A stretch of 64,000 nt of DNA from Dichotomocladium elegans (taxonomy: Eukaryota > Mucoromycota > Mucoromycetes > Mucorales > Lichtheimiaceae), in contig JAIXMN010000015.1 in the NCBI GenBank assembly GCA_025716815.1, positions 496,001 to 560,000 of the forward strand, written 5' to 3'. How positions within the stretch are numbered: the stretch's first letter is position 1; each line of letters starts with the position of its first letter. This document shows positions 39,300 to 50,515 of this stretch, piece by piece. The notes under the pieces were generated by a model, which saw only the letters and a list, made by a program, of their open reading frames with translations, searched no databases and was not told where the DNA came from. The position numbers and the translations under genes were made by a program.

Positions 39300-41145
39300 T
39301 GGACTTGGGTGTCTGTTGCCCATAGGACAACAAGGCGCGCGAATTTCTTTTCTGAGGTGTGGCTGTCCATGCTCGACAAGGGGATTTGCGTTGGAAGCGA
39401 TAGGCGAACGCTGGTCCGCGAGTTTTTGGACGAATATGTCGAGGCCACCCAATACCGAGGACCGGTATCCAAGATTCTCAGCAATGCTCTGCCAACGAAA
39501 GCAAGAAAATGTTTGTTTCATACTGCAACTATAGCAACATGCGATCTGGCCAGTACCTTCGACGCGTGGTCAACGCTATTCTAAAACTTCGAGAGCGGAA
39601 GGCGGCGAGGAGACGAGCGCTGAACACACTCGCCATTCCACAAGGTTCAAGCTCGCCATTGCACGCCGAGGTGTCCAGAGGGAAGACATCGCCGCATAGC
39701 TAGCATTCCTTAAAGAAGCATACGATCAGATCCGGCCGGTCTTGGATGCATACCCTCCAGAGTACTAGGTCGAGAAAAGAAGCTTTTATGACGACGCTAA
39801 AGCGCACTCCTCCAACCGTCTTTGAGTTTTCCTGGAACTTGCTCATGCTATCCAACGTAACCGCTCCTGGACCACTTGACATATGCAGATCGCACACGAC
39901 GATCCTCGTGCGACGCATCTGACGAAGGTTAAGGAACCACGTTAGTCAGAAGTCGGCTCTCTGGGGAGAAGTCGTTAACCTAGGCTCCCCTTCATTCCGA
40001 TCCCAAGAAGGTGGCATGATTTTGAGGCCCATGACACGATCCACACTGACGGAGTGGGCGTTACCGTCTCCAAGAGATTGAACGGCTGACGACCATCGTA
40101 TGGAGCGAGACCAGCTATGCCAGCACGCCAACAGCGCGGGAGCGCCAGGACATCTCCGGTAGATGTGTCACCATCGACACTTGAGAGGAGAAAACCTTCT
40201 CTTCTGTGTCTTCGAGAATCTCAGGTACCTGTCAGAAGTTCCGATCCACCAAATCGCAGTAGGATAAGATCCGCAAGAATAACAGCTATCACCAAATTAC
40301 TGGAGCAGCTCAAGGATACGAATCCTGAAGCCGCTCGTGCCGAAAAACGTCTTGCTGCTGTTCAAGCACATGCCTTGGACAATGCTGACTCTAAACCACT
40401 TCCTGCTTGCTCGATTCCAAGTGCCACCTGTTCTCGAGAACTACTATGCGCATACAGCCACCCATCATCCAAATCTGCAACCTCTGTTCGGCAAGCTCCG
40501 CCTCTCGGCATACTTCAACAAGCAATGAGCCGACGATAAATAACTTGATTGTGAAGTTTGTGCTGAATGCTGTATTCGCAATGGGTCATGGGTCGGCCCC
40601 GAACGCGAGATATCACGCGCCAATCCGCGGTGTGGGTTTCCGGTATCTTCTCAAGCGGTGGCGAGAGCCGTTTCGGCGTGTACTTGATCGATGAGTTCAA
40701 GGCCAGCAAATGTTGCGCTGCAAGCAAGAACGAGAGCCTTTGTATGTTCAGGATGGTGCCGAATCCACGACCTTATTGATGAGCCGAGAATCCCAACGTC
40801 ATTTGCCATGGCCTGCTACGTTATGAAGGTCTGTTCGGTGGAGGGGTTCGAAATAGTAAAACCCAACATTTCTTTCTTCTCTGTAGATCACAACCTGTAC
40901 AGCAGGCATGGCAAAGGACGTTCCACATCAGTTTTGGAACAGGGATATGGCAGCTTGCCTGAACATGCGCCATATTCTGAAGGGATTTCGCATAGCTGGC
41001 TTGGGTGCCAGAAAGGTTTCGGCGAGCACCTGTTGGAAACTGTCAGGTGCCTACCACGAACATCTAGATCGCCTGACCTCGAGGAACGAAGGGTGCGGCC
41101 GCGGAGGCCAAGAGGGGCAGGGACAACGCTGCCCACCAGGATAAC
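39300..41145 (+). pseudogene. Decayed Fanzor (eukaryotic TnpB-like nuclease)
   Basis: Pieces of one protein are spread over all three plus-strand frames in the correct order. In N- to C-order: a helical region near 39420-39700; a TDGVGVTVSKRL-like block near 40050; VTIDT at about 40167-40181 followed, after a frameshift, by ERRKPSLLCLRE (RuvC-I, family pattern DPG then K and LLC); a helical linker (ITAITKLLEQLKD); GVGFRYLLKRW near 40630; LIDEFKASKCC near 40684 (RuvC-II Glu plus first zinc-ribbon Cys pair); and WNRDMAACLNMRHILKGFR near 40935-40990 (RuvC-III Asp). This set is characteristic of TnpB/Fanzor RuvC nucleases, known in eukaryotes including Mucoromycota. Stops and frameshifts are many, so no intact product is made. 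The 3' end lies about 80 bases from the alpha/beta hydrolase stop. Element ends were not found. Confidence 0.75.
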
Positions 41146-41224
41146 GAATAGCTACCTTTCTTTACCCATCCATGTGACAACATTTTGTATTTTAATGCGG
41201 ACTTTATTTGTGAAGCATTTTCCT

Positions 41225-42161
41225 TTACTTCGGACAGGCCTTATGTTCGATCCATGCATTCACTTTATCCACCAGCGTCTCCTCCTTTCCAAACCAAAAA
41301 TGGTCGACATCCTCAACAACGACATAATCAAGACGGTCACCTTTCTGCTTTTCAAGCCATCGCCTGTATGATCGAACTCCTGTAAAGTTGTCTCGGTCGC
41401 CGACGACGATAAAGGCATTTTCATTAGCCATCACCCGATCCACCTGGTGTGCAAAGAAGGATGATTTGATCGTCGCCAGTGCCCACTGCACTCCGAGCGG
41501 ATAACTTATCAAGAGGTACGAATGAGGTATGTTCGGCGGTGGTTCCATCGAGGCGGCCACCATGCTCCCGAACGAGTATCCCTAAATCATACAAACCATT
41601 TAGGCGACCTCCCGCTTTATAAAAGAAAGAAACGTACACTGATAATGATACTCGAAGGAACTGGCTTGGCATCATCTATCAAATGATGAATAACCGCCTG
41701 GTAGTCCCCCCGTTCGGCCATCCCTGTCCAGCTTGTTCGGCCTTTTGAATTCCCAGAACCTCTACGTAGTTGATTGAAAAAAACATATAGAGGAGCTACC
41801 GCATCAGCTCCTCCTCTCCACTGCGGTGTCCTGCCTTCAACACTTGCCGAAAATTCAGGCTTGCCGTAATATACCCTTTGCTGGAGAAGTAACGATGGAG
41901 GGCCACGACGACATTGTTGTCCATGTTTCCACCTAAGGGGCCAGTTGGCCATTCAACACTGTTTACTTCTCCTTCCTTTGGGAGACTCAGCGCGAAGTAG
42001 GTAGATGTGCACATATATTATATACCTAGCGGCCCATACGGATGAGCTAGGATAACAGCAGGTGCTGATGCTGTGTTTTTGGTGTTCCCGTTATACGTGA
42101 TTCTCGTCTCAATGGGAATGCCGTCATGACATGACTGGAGAAAGATCGTTTGTGTTGGCAT
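41225..42161 (-). CDS. Alpha/beta hydrolase (KANSL3/Tex30-like fold)
   Basis: Predicted serine hydrolase of unknown substrate. On the minus strand exon 1 (42161-42026) begins MPTQTIFLQSCHDGIPIE and reaches ILAHPYGPLG, joined in phase to exon 2 (41932-41844; GGNMDNNVVVALHRYFSSKG). That block is the oxyanion-loop region HPxGxxGGxMDN of this group. Later exons give GRTSWTGMAERGDY, then the nucleophile elbow GYSFGSMVA, the acid site FIVVGDRDNF and the catalytic His in VEDVDHFWFGKEE. The triad is complete. Exon 2 to exon 3 (about 41740) is off by one base with the visible AG sites, so that junction is uncertain. It lies tail-to-tail with the Fanzor relic. Confidence 0.8.
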
Positions 42162-42571
42162 TCGTTCCAAGAGAAAAAATAAAATAAAATATATCCCCCC
42201 TCTGTATGTGCTCTTCACTATTTATACTTCCCAAGCCCGCGCAAATCAATATCATAGATCACTTTGTTCAGGATATCCAGGTTCATTGCATCATACAGTA
42301 TGTCCAAAGCACAGAAAAGGACGAGTGCATGTCTGCCATCTGCAAGAGCGACCCGTAGCCTGTTTGTTTGGCCAATCCATTATACGCATGGACACCGGCT
42401 GTACTCGAGATCATCCTCGAACCACTCCCCAACCTTATGGCTTTGTGCTCATGAAGCAATTCAGAGGGGCACTGGGGGACTGGCTGGAACGCGATGTTCC
42501 CCCACACCGACTTTTTTTTTTAAAAAAAAAAAAAGAATATGTGTATACAATAAAATAGGCCCTTAAAGAGA
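42162..42571. other. Intergenic
   Basis: Upstream region of the hydrolase and 3' region of the next minus-strand gene. A run of T then A (about 42510-42536) is the only notable pattern. Confidence 0.45.
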
Positions 42572-43636
42572 TCAATCGAGATGTCCTCTTGATAATTTAT
42601 ACAAGACCGTTCTTGAACGTTGTCGAGTAGCTACCGTTCTGGCAGTAGTATCTCTGCTGTCTGCACCATTGCCTTTTATGTCAAACACTTGGCTACTGCC
42701 ACCGTCTCCGCTGCCTGACACCGTCATCCGTCTCGAGCGTAGCGACGCGCGAATATCCTCATAATTGGACGTACGAGTGTGATCACGCACCGCTGCGGTC
42801 ACTCGGCTGTTTCTCTGACGAATGTTGGCCAAAATATCACTTGCCATCTCTGCCACGGATTTTTCTGTGTTGCTCTGTCCCTAAAGACATATTTCCCACC
42901 ATCAGCCATGATCTACACAGCGAGGGTAAGGAAATCTAAGAGATCCCCTACCTCGTCACCCGAACTATTGGGTGTCGTGAACACGCTGCTTTGCGTGGAT
43001 AGCGTATTTCGCCTTGATGACCGGTCCGAAATATCAGTGGCTCGTGACTGGTAACCTGGCCTGGCTGTGGTTGGCGATCCAGGGTCTCGTCGATGTTGGG
43101 GGCGGATGTCTTGATGGCTAGCTAGCGTTGCACGCCTGGAAAACTTCTTCTCAGCTGTAGCATTCTGCTGAGGGGACTTTCGTACGGCCGCGACGTCACC
43201 ACTGGAAGGCATCACATCAGCACTATCCTCCGGGGAACGGCTGGGTAGGATCGGATAATATGATCTACGCTGCTTGGCAGCAGGCGACTTCAAGATCTGC
43301 GGATCTTCGGTCCCCTTGTTTAGTATATCGCTATTAAGTGTGCTAGAGGCGATAGATGCCTGTTTTTCTGGCATGGAAAATGTACGCGTTCGGATTGGAG
43401 ATAGTCGATGTTTCTGATTTGCGGAAGACGTCGATGATGATGGCTTTTCCTTACGCCGGTTTTTGTTATTCTCGCCGGCACTAGTGTTGCTATCCGCTAG
43501 GGAGCAGTTCCTCATTTTTGATAACAAGGACGCCCGCCGCTCGAGGATAGCATCCGTATCCTTCTTCAGTTCAAGCAGAACCCCAAAATCCATACTATGT
43601 CTCATTTCGTTATCAACGCTGTCAAAGCGTGCGGAG

Positions 43637-43668
<32 letters not shown>

Positions 43669-44650
43669 CAAGGATGCATTATCATGATTCTTACTATCAA
43701 TCCCTCTGCCATAGGGTTGACGATGTTCCGAGCGTCGAATTGCTTGTAGCAACTCCTCGGTCTTTTGGGCTGATTTGCTAAGCATGGCATTCATGCGTGC
43801 ATCACCACTCTCTGTGGCCGTTGTTATCACCGATGATCGTCGTCGTTGTCGGTCTGTCGCCACAGCGCTGCTTGCTTCTGAGTGCTGGCCTTGCTTCTCT
43901 CGTTGCTTCTGTGAAACCCGTGGATCCAGGTAAAATTTGCGCTCGTTCCTGGGAAGATTCGCTCCGAGCTTTTTGATCGGAATCAAAGTTGGTGATGGTG
44001 GCGATGGAAGCTGGTACGATATTGGCGAAGTCTCCCTAGCTCGACTTTTTTACGGGGAGCATCTTACTGCATTAACCCAATGATCGTTTTCCGGGGGGGG
44101 GAAGAAATAGGGAAGAAAAGAAGCATACCTGCCTTATAGTAGGGTTCCGGCTGGACGGTCGTGAGAATGTTTCTTCCAGTAAAGCCTGATCGACAAACTC
44201 ATGAAGTGTGCTCGAAACAAGGTCAATACCGACATCAGCATCACCTTTTTCCATCATTCGGCGATGATTGAGACAACAATATAAATTGACAACTGCCTCC
44301 CCATGTTCTCTCTGAGTCGTCATCCTACCATTATTGAGATTGCGAAAGAGCATGACACTCTCGCTTCTGTCGGCAGGTCCAGATCTGCTTGCAGCCGGCG
44401 ACGGAGAACCAGACGCTAATAACCCTCCGCTCTCCAGATGTCGATCACTGTTAGGGACGGGTGTGACTAAGGACCGCATAATCCGCTGCAATTCATCGTC
44501 GTCCACACTTCGAAAGCTAATTCGATAGCCATGTCGTCGAAGTGAACCGGCAGATCCGGGTGTGAAGCGGCCATTCTCATCTAGGATGCTATCCAAGTCC
44601 GTGAAATCGTCGTTAGTCAAGTCTACAACTTTTGCTCGACTGTAGGGCAT
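42572..44650 (-). CDS. Large disordered protein, function unknown
   Basis: I do not recognise this gene. Exon 1 (44650-44129) begins MPYSRAKVVDLTNDDF and includes a possibly folded segment (AVVNLYCCLNHRRMMEKG). Exon 2 runs from about 44030 to 42952 and exon 3 from about 42883 to 42572; both 3' junctions close in frame (SSGDE joined to GQSNTEKSV). The total is a little over 630 residues. Most of it is Ser/Arg/Gln-rich and disordered, with a run of nine Gln encoded by repeated CAG/CTG near 43639. The start has an acidic VDLTxDD pattern reminiscent of SUMO-interacting motifs (hydrophobic core next to acidic residues), and the C-terminus is basic. It could be a scaffold or a nuclear regulator. 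Confidence 0.7.
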
Positions 44651-46081
44651 AGCGTGGAACGGAAGAGGGGGGAGAAAAGGGGCGGGGGAAGAGGGGGCTC
44701 GTGCGCTCTTTGTTTGCTAATGCAGTGTAAAATGCTATCTTTTCTTCTGTCGTGATTTCCAGAGCGCTATTCATACCTTATGACCAGAGATTGTCGATAA
44801 AAACTACATGCCCTGGATCCACGTAACACCCAGTGCGCTCTCCACGAAATGGCTCTCTTTTTAATATTGCTATGATTAATAAGTAGTGAGCCAATTAGGC
44901 ACGGCAGCCATAAAGCCATATACACAAAAGACCGTGATGGGGATAGAAACTGCTCAAGTGACGAGCAAGTTCCAACGGAGGAAGGGTTAGCTCTGGAAGG
45001 ACGTGATTACGAGAAGTGATTGACAGCGTCGAACAGTCCAACGAAGCAAATCAGCAATATTTCGATGGCGGGGTGGTTAAGCGGTGGGCCACGAAGGGTA
45101 TGCCGGAGGATGGCGCGAGTGTGTTGGACATGAACCCAGTCCATGCAGCATCCAGGCACGAGCCATTATCGTAAAAAAAATACCATTACAAACAAAAAGA
45201 GTGGATGGCCAGCTGGATAATCTTCGACTCGGCTGACAATGAACGACCGATGCGTAGCTAAAGCATCCATAACAACGGCCCAGATCGCTATCCCGAGATA
45301 TAACCTAGACGTAGGGAAGGGCCCGCATGGTGCAACCATTATTGAAATTCAATCGATAGAGGTAATTTATGCGTGTAATAAGCCGAGACGTTTGCGTGTA
45401 CGCCGATACACATAGGATCAAATGAGAATGATGCGGCAGACAACGATCGCTTCATATTACTCCAACTTGAGAAGCATGAGCTGCATCAATGCCCAAATGG
45501 CGACTACTGGTAATTATTTCATTAACTGCTATCTTACATGTGTTCCATAGTTGCTGAAAGGAGATGGTGAACAGGTATGTATGGGTTCTACGCCCGATCA
45601 TAAGTGGTGATCGTGCAAAGAGAATTGTTTATCTTATGCCACTTGTGGCCAATTGCAAGACTACTGCTGTGGTAAAGGCGTGCAAGATACACGCCAAAAT
45701 GTGATAAATGGTCACTTTGGCACGGCAACGTTCCAATCAACAAATCACGTAATATCACCCTTGAAGGGTATTGTTCATGTATCTTCAAGCCCCATAAAAG
45801 CTGTTCCGGAGACGTCATTGGAGCGCAAAGAAACGCTGCCTTCGCTGTTGGCAACGACGCGTTCTGGGATACTCCGTGACTAGAATACTTCTTTCGAGGA
45901 GTTTGATTGTGGTATCAGGATAGTGTTGAGGTGACCAGCAGCTGTCGACAGACACTATATTTATTTTCCAGTAGGTGAACACACACATCTGAAAAAAAAA
46001 TTTTGGGTGCTGGGATTCAAAATCTTTGGTGTTCTCAGGCGTCCTCGGGCGCTCGCAGGTCAACACTGTTTAGCGAATATC
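44651..46081. other. Gene-poor stretch
   Basis: Divergent promoter space between the disordered protein and the WKF-domain gene. No further gene is supported. Confidence 0.45.
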
Positions 46082-47139
46082 ATGGGAGCAACAAAAAAGG
46101 CGAATTCGCCTTCCAAGAAGACGAAATTGTTAAAGAAGGACTCAAACAAAAAGAAGGAAAAGAACGTAGACCTTACCGAAAGCAAACCTACTCAAGTAAG
46201 GATCAAGGGCGATCATGGTTGATTCTCGATCGATCGATCGATCAACTGGCTGACCATATTGCAACTTTAGGATAAAGAAGAAACAAAATTAGATCAAGAA
46301 CCAAAGATCGAGGTATTTGGGATATAAAGAGATCAGGAATAGAATAGAACGTAATGCCAAGTCATTATCGAAGACCAGTGATAACAATAGCACGCAAGAC
46401 GACGCTGCAGTGATCAAAAAGGTAAAATTAAGGCGGCTGCAAAGATATACACGTTTAAATGCTGATTGATGCAAGCAATTTATAAAGAAGTCTAAAAAGC
46501 GAAAAGCCAAGAAGACTCTAGAGGAACAACCTAAAAAGAAAATTGTTAGCAAACAGTCAGGTGAGAGAGTTAGAGGCTTACGACAAGAAAGTAGAGAGAG
46601 AGCGGCTGTTGACATCGTCTGTGATAGATCCGATTGCATATCTTAGACTATTTCAGTCAGACCGCAATGCATGGAAGTTTAGAACGATGGACCAGATATG
46701 GCTGTTGAAACACATCTACGACGTAGATCAAGCAAGTGGGGGGGGATGGATTGTGTGCAGGCTCCTTGAGGAAAACTGACTAACACGTTTTCGGGATACA
46801 TAGATAGATGATAATGACTTTGCAATTCTGGTAGAATATGTGAAAGGCCTCAAGGGTGGTGCTCGCGATGTGAGTTTGCCGTAGATAGAAGCAACCCGAC
46901 TCGGATGCAGTTAACTCTAACGAAAACATGACGCGACATAGCGAACTCTAAAGGAAGCTCATGGAAAAATTCCTGCGAAGACGACGGATTATGACCAAGA
47001 CGTCTTCGATGCAGAAGCAGCATTGGCATCTGTAGAACCACAGGCGACTTCTGCCGCTGCAGCGAGCGACAACGAGGATGAAAATGACACGGTTGAAATC
47101 AAACGGGCGCGCGCCATTGTGAAGGCGTTGACCTGTTGA
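46082..47139 (+). CDS. WKF-domain protein (C7orf50-like)
   Basis: Small basic protein, probably nucleolar by comparison with animal C7orf50. Exon 1 starts at 46082 (MGATKKANSPSKKTKLLKK) and ends at about 46195 with a GTAAGG donor. Several small Lys/Glu-rich exons follow. The WKF domain is in the exon around 46570-46735: PIAYLRLFQSDRNAWKFRTM, then DQIWLLKHIYD. The next exon gives FAILVEYVKGLKGGARD, matching the end of the domain. The last exon ends in an acidic Ala-rich part and ARAIVKALTC. Domain recognition is good; exact boundaries of the small internal exons are not resolved. Confidence 0.75.
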
Positions 47140-47995
47140 ACAATAAACAAGCATGATGATGCCGTCATCGCTTTTTTCATATCTGGCGTAGTCCAAATTT
47201 CTATATTTAGCGGCCTCAACAAAAGAAAAACGACAACGTGAATTTTTTCTTTTGCGCACGGATACAGCCCGGCGCGTTCTTTGCTCCTTTTTCATCTCCT
47301 GGCACTGCTGCTGGTTGTGCTCTATCTCAGCCTTGTTTGTACGACACCGCTAACACCGCCCCGCCCTTCTCTGCCCTTTAAACACACAAGCGCCGGGGAG
47401 GGCACCGTTTCTGGCTTACGATCATACAATAAAAACCGCAAGGAAGAAGGGGAGTATGGTGATTTGAGTCGAACAAATAAAGAGGGCATGGCTATCGATG
47501 AAGTTCCTGGAACAAGTTGTACAAGACAACTTTGCATGACATATCTATGTAACAAAGGGAGTGCAAATTAGGTGACCGGTGCCAGAATTACCTGGTACGT
47601 TTTTCCAGGCTGTGGAAACATGACCTCGGTAAAGGCCGCATCAAACGAAGCTTGGTAAAAGAAAGAAGAGAGCGGACGAGAGATTGAGCCGGAGGAAGAT
47701 GCCGTCAAGAAACGGATGTGTCCACCTTTTTAGATGTCGGAAGTACATACACATACGCACACGCACGCACGCATACACACACATATATACACACACGCAC
47801 GCACGCAGCATTGCCTGCTTCTCGCCTCCCCTCCCCTCCCCTCCCCTCCCCCTTTTTTTCTGACCGTATGCTTTTTATAGTTGGCCCACTTTTCATCGCA
47901 CTTGTCCTCTTCCTTTTCTTTCTTTTTCTCTCTTGCTCTCTCTTTCCTTTTCCTCTTTACGTTAATTAAGAAGCTAATACCCTCAAGACACAGTC
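47140..47995. other. Intergenic, promoter of the GATA-PHD gene
   Basis: Contains a CA/CG-alternating tract (about 47747-47806) and a (CTCCC)n-like tract (47825-47850), followed by CT-rich sequence up to the start codon. No gene is seen. Confidence 0.5.
47747..47806. repeat. Imperfect (AC)n/(GCAC)n tract
   Basis: Alternating purine-pyrimidine tract built of ACAC and GCAC units, followed closely by repeated CTCCC pentamers at 47825-47850. Confidence 0.8.
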
Positions 47996-49818
47996 ATGAA
48001 TTCATCCATCCTTCCGCAGCCTGCGACAACAAAGCAACCGCTCGCCGATAACACCACCCTTACCCCGGTCATCGCCGAATCCTTGATGCTCGACAGCGCT
48101 TGCTCTACCTTGCCAGGCGACCTTAGCTCCACATTTCCGCCCCTCGCAGTGTCTGACCAGCCGTGTTCTGCTAAGCCGAGAGGGGCATCAGCAGGTGCGC
48201 GTCACGAGTGGGGCACTACAACTAGCCTGTTACCAATAACAAGTCCAGAAATGGCGATTGATCCAAGTCCGACAAACTTCTTACAGCTCCTGCTGTCCTA
48301 TTATTATCAGACCCAATTCCTCATGCCGCAGCTCGTAAAAGATGATGTTTTCTTGGCACCCGCAGCTATTGCCGACAACGAGTCTGTCACTACGATCGAT
48401 AGCAATAATCTCTCGGATGGAAACGGTTGGGCTCCCACCCCTTGCTTATCCCCCGTGACATCCCCCTCAGATTTCCTGTGCGACCACGAACCGCTTTTTG
48501 ACGGCATCGAGGATCTTCAGCAGCACCACAACCAGAATCAGAATCAAAACAGCCTTCTGCACAACCACCAGCATAGCCAAAACCATAGCCACAGCCACAG
48601 TCACAGCCACACTGCTCAGGCTCAACATTCCAGTATGCCCATGGATGTCTCCGACAGCTATCAGATCAGTCTCTCCTCCACTTCCCCCGTCATTGTCACA
48701 AAACCCGACTCGCCTAATCTTAATTGGTTCGAGTTGACAAAAGAGGAGGATAGTCATACCTCATCCCACCTCAAAATGCCAACTCCGTCTCCTACTGCCT
48801 CGGAGAATGAGAGCAGCCTCTTTGGCGGTGACGACGACGACGATGAACCCTTTTCCTTCGATGATCTCAGCAGCATCGATAATAGCGACATCGACGGCGA
48901 CGAAGATGCTCATCTAACAAACCATGCTGCCTTGCTATCTGCACGCCCACTGAAGCGGAAGCGGTTTCTCGGCGCCAGCAGCGGCAGTGGCAGCAGCAGT
49001 AATAGCAGCAGCAGCGGCAGTGACGACGAAGAAGATATGGGGAACGATAGTGAGTACGAAGGACTGCAGGAAGGCGCCGCTACCCCTGTGTTACATCGTC
49101 TTCATCACCTGCGCCTTTCTGAACCGAAGATCCTCAAATCTTTGGCGGCTCATCACCAGCAGCGCAAGTCAAGGGCCAAGCCGGTCTCCAAGCGGCGCAC
49201 CAAACGGCACCCCAACCGCCGAGCTCGGACCAAGGCCGTGGCGTTATCTGCGTCTGCAGCCGTTGCCGCAGCGGCGATCTACGATCATCTTGAGGAGGAG
49301 CAGGACGGTGTTCATCGCACGATCTTTGAACGCTTGACCCAAGCAGGGATCGATTGGTGTCGTTATTGTGGTACGACAGAAGGTGTTAATTGGCGACCCG
49401 GGCCATGGGGCAAACGCACCCTGTGCAAGTAAGTGTTTTTTGGACAATAATTTCTGTGATTTGAATGCGTTCTCATCCGTCATCACGTTGTTTCCTCTTT
49501 AGTAAGCATGGGTGCGATTATAAGGGCTATGGGATTGCAAGTCGTCTGCCCCGGCTCGACCTCTCACAATATATGAACGAACGACTTGAGGACCGGCGTC
49601 GACCTGTCGTACAGCAACAATGCGTGATCTGCAAGTCTTCCGACTTTACAAGTGAAAACATGCTGGTTCCTTGTGAGGGAGGATGCTCCCGCGCATATCA
49701 TCAATTGTGCCGTATCCCTGCAATCACGCTGGCAGCATACCAGGATCAGCAGTGGTGTTGCAGCACTGTGTGCCGTGAAAATCGCAAGCGCAACAAAGTG
49801 GGTCCATATGAGGTATAA
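47996..49818 (+). CDS. GATA-like zinc finger plus PHD finger regulator
   Basis: Probable chromatin-associated transcription regulator. Two exons (47996-49428 and 49503-49818) join in frame, about 582 residues. The first 430 residues are disordered: a His/Ser/Asn repeat region (HSHSHSHSH), acidic runs (GDDDDDDEPFSFDD), a Ser/Gly tract and a basic nuclear-localisation-like stretch (KRRTKRHPNRRARTK). The first finger is WCRYCGTTEGVNWRPGPWGK then RTLCNKHGC, GATA-like but with C-x4-C at the end instead of C-x2-C. A PHD finger follows (CVICKSSDF, then CEGGCSRAYHQLC and WCCSTVC; C4HC3 pattern). The intron splits the GATA-like finger. The DNA target is unknown. Confidence 0.85.
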
Positions 49819-50515
49819 TTTCATCCAGAGGCTGTCACTGCATTGCACACGCACTCCCACCACTCATGCTTTCCTCCCGTGTGTTGCTTTTACCCACTCT
49901 CGTCACCTCTTTTTCTTTTTCTACCTGCTTGTCTGAATTCTCCCACCCCCTCATATATCGGCATTGCATTTTCTTATTTCATTCTTTGCATATTTCCTTT
50001 TCTTCCATGTCCATATTATACAATATCAGCGCAGACCTCCGCCAATATCTTTTCCTGGAGATCATGTAACTTAGAACAAATTCACCCTTCCCCGCACACC
50101 AACAACCTTTCCCCCCCCAGAAAAAAAATAAGAAAAAATTATACACACACACACATCCAGCTTAGCGCCGCTGCTCAACAGCGCGCATCGTACTCGTAGA
50201 TATCGTCACCCCCCGGTCCCCCTCATATTCTACACACGCAATAAACAAAAAAGCATATAACAGTATCTCGCCTCTATCGAAAAGGTCGGATCGTAAGCTT
50301 GATGAATTGAATTCCTAATATTTCGAATTGACCTGGCTCGTTTTTTTTGGCTGGTACGAAGACCAACAGAATGTAGAATTGACCCTCCCTCACATATTTC
50401 TGTAAGTATATAATTTCCAAACGTTTTTTTTTCTCTATCTCTACGCGTTCTTTCTTGAATTCTCTTTTTTTTTTTCTCCCTTCTCTGTTTGTTGAAAAAA
50501 AAAAAAAAGCCAAAG
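49819..50515. other. Intergenic
   Basis: 3' region of the GATA-PHD gene and promoter of the deacetylase-like gene, with several homopolymer A and T runs. No gene is seen. Confidence 0.5.

Noticed and set aside
39309..39584. Intact small plus-strand gene
   Set aside because: Its frame is one of several pieces that continue the Fanzor relic; treated as part of that pseudogene.
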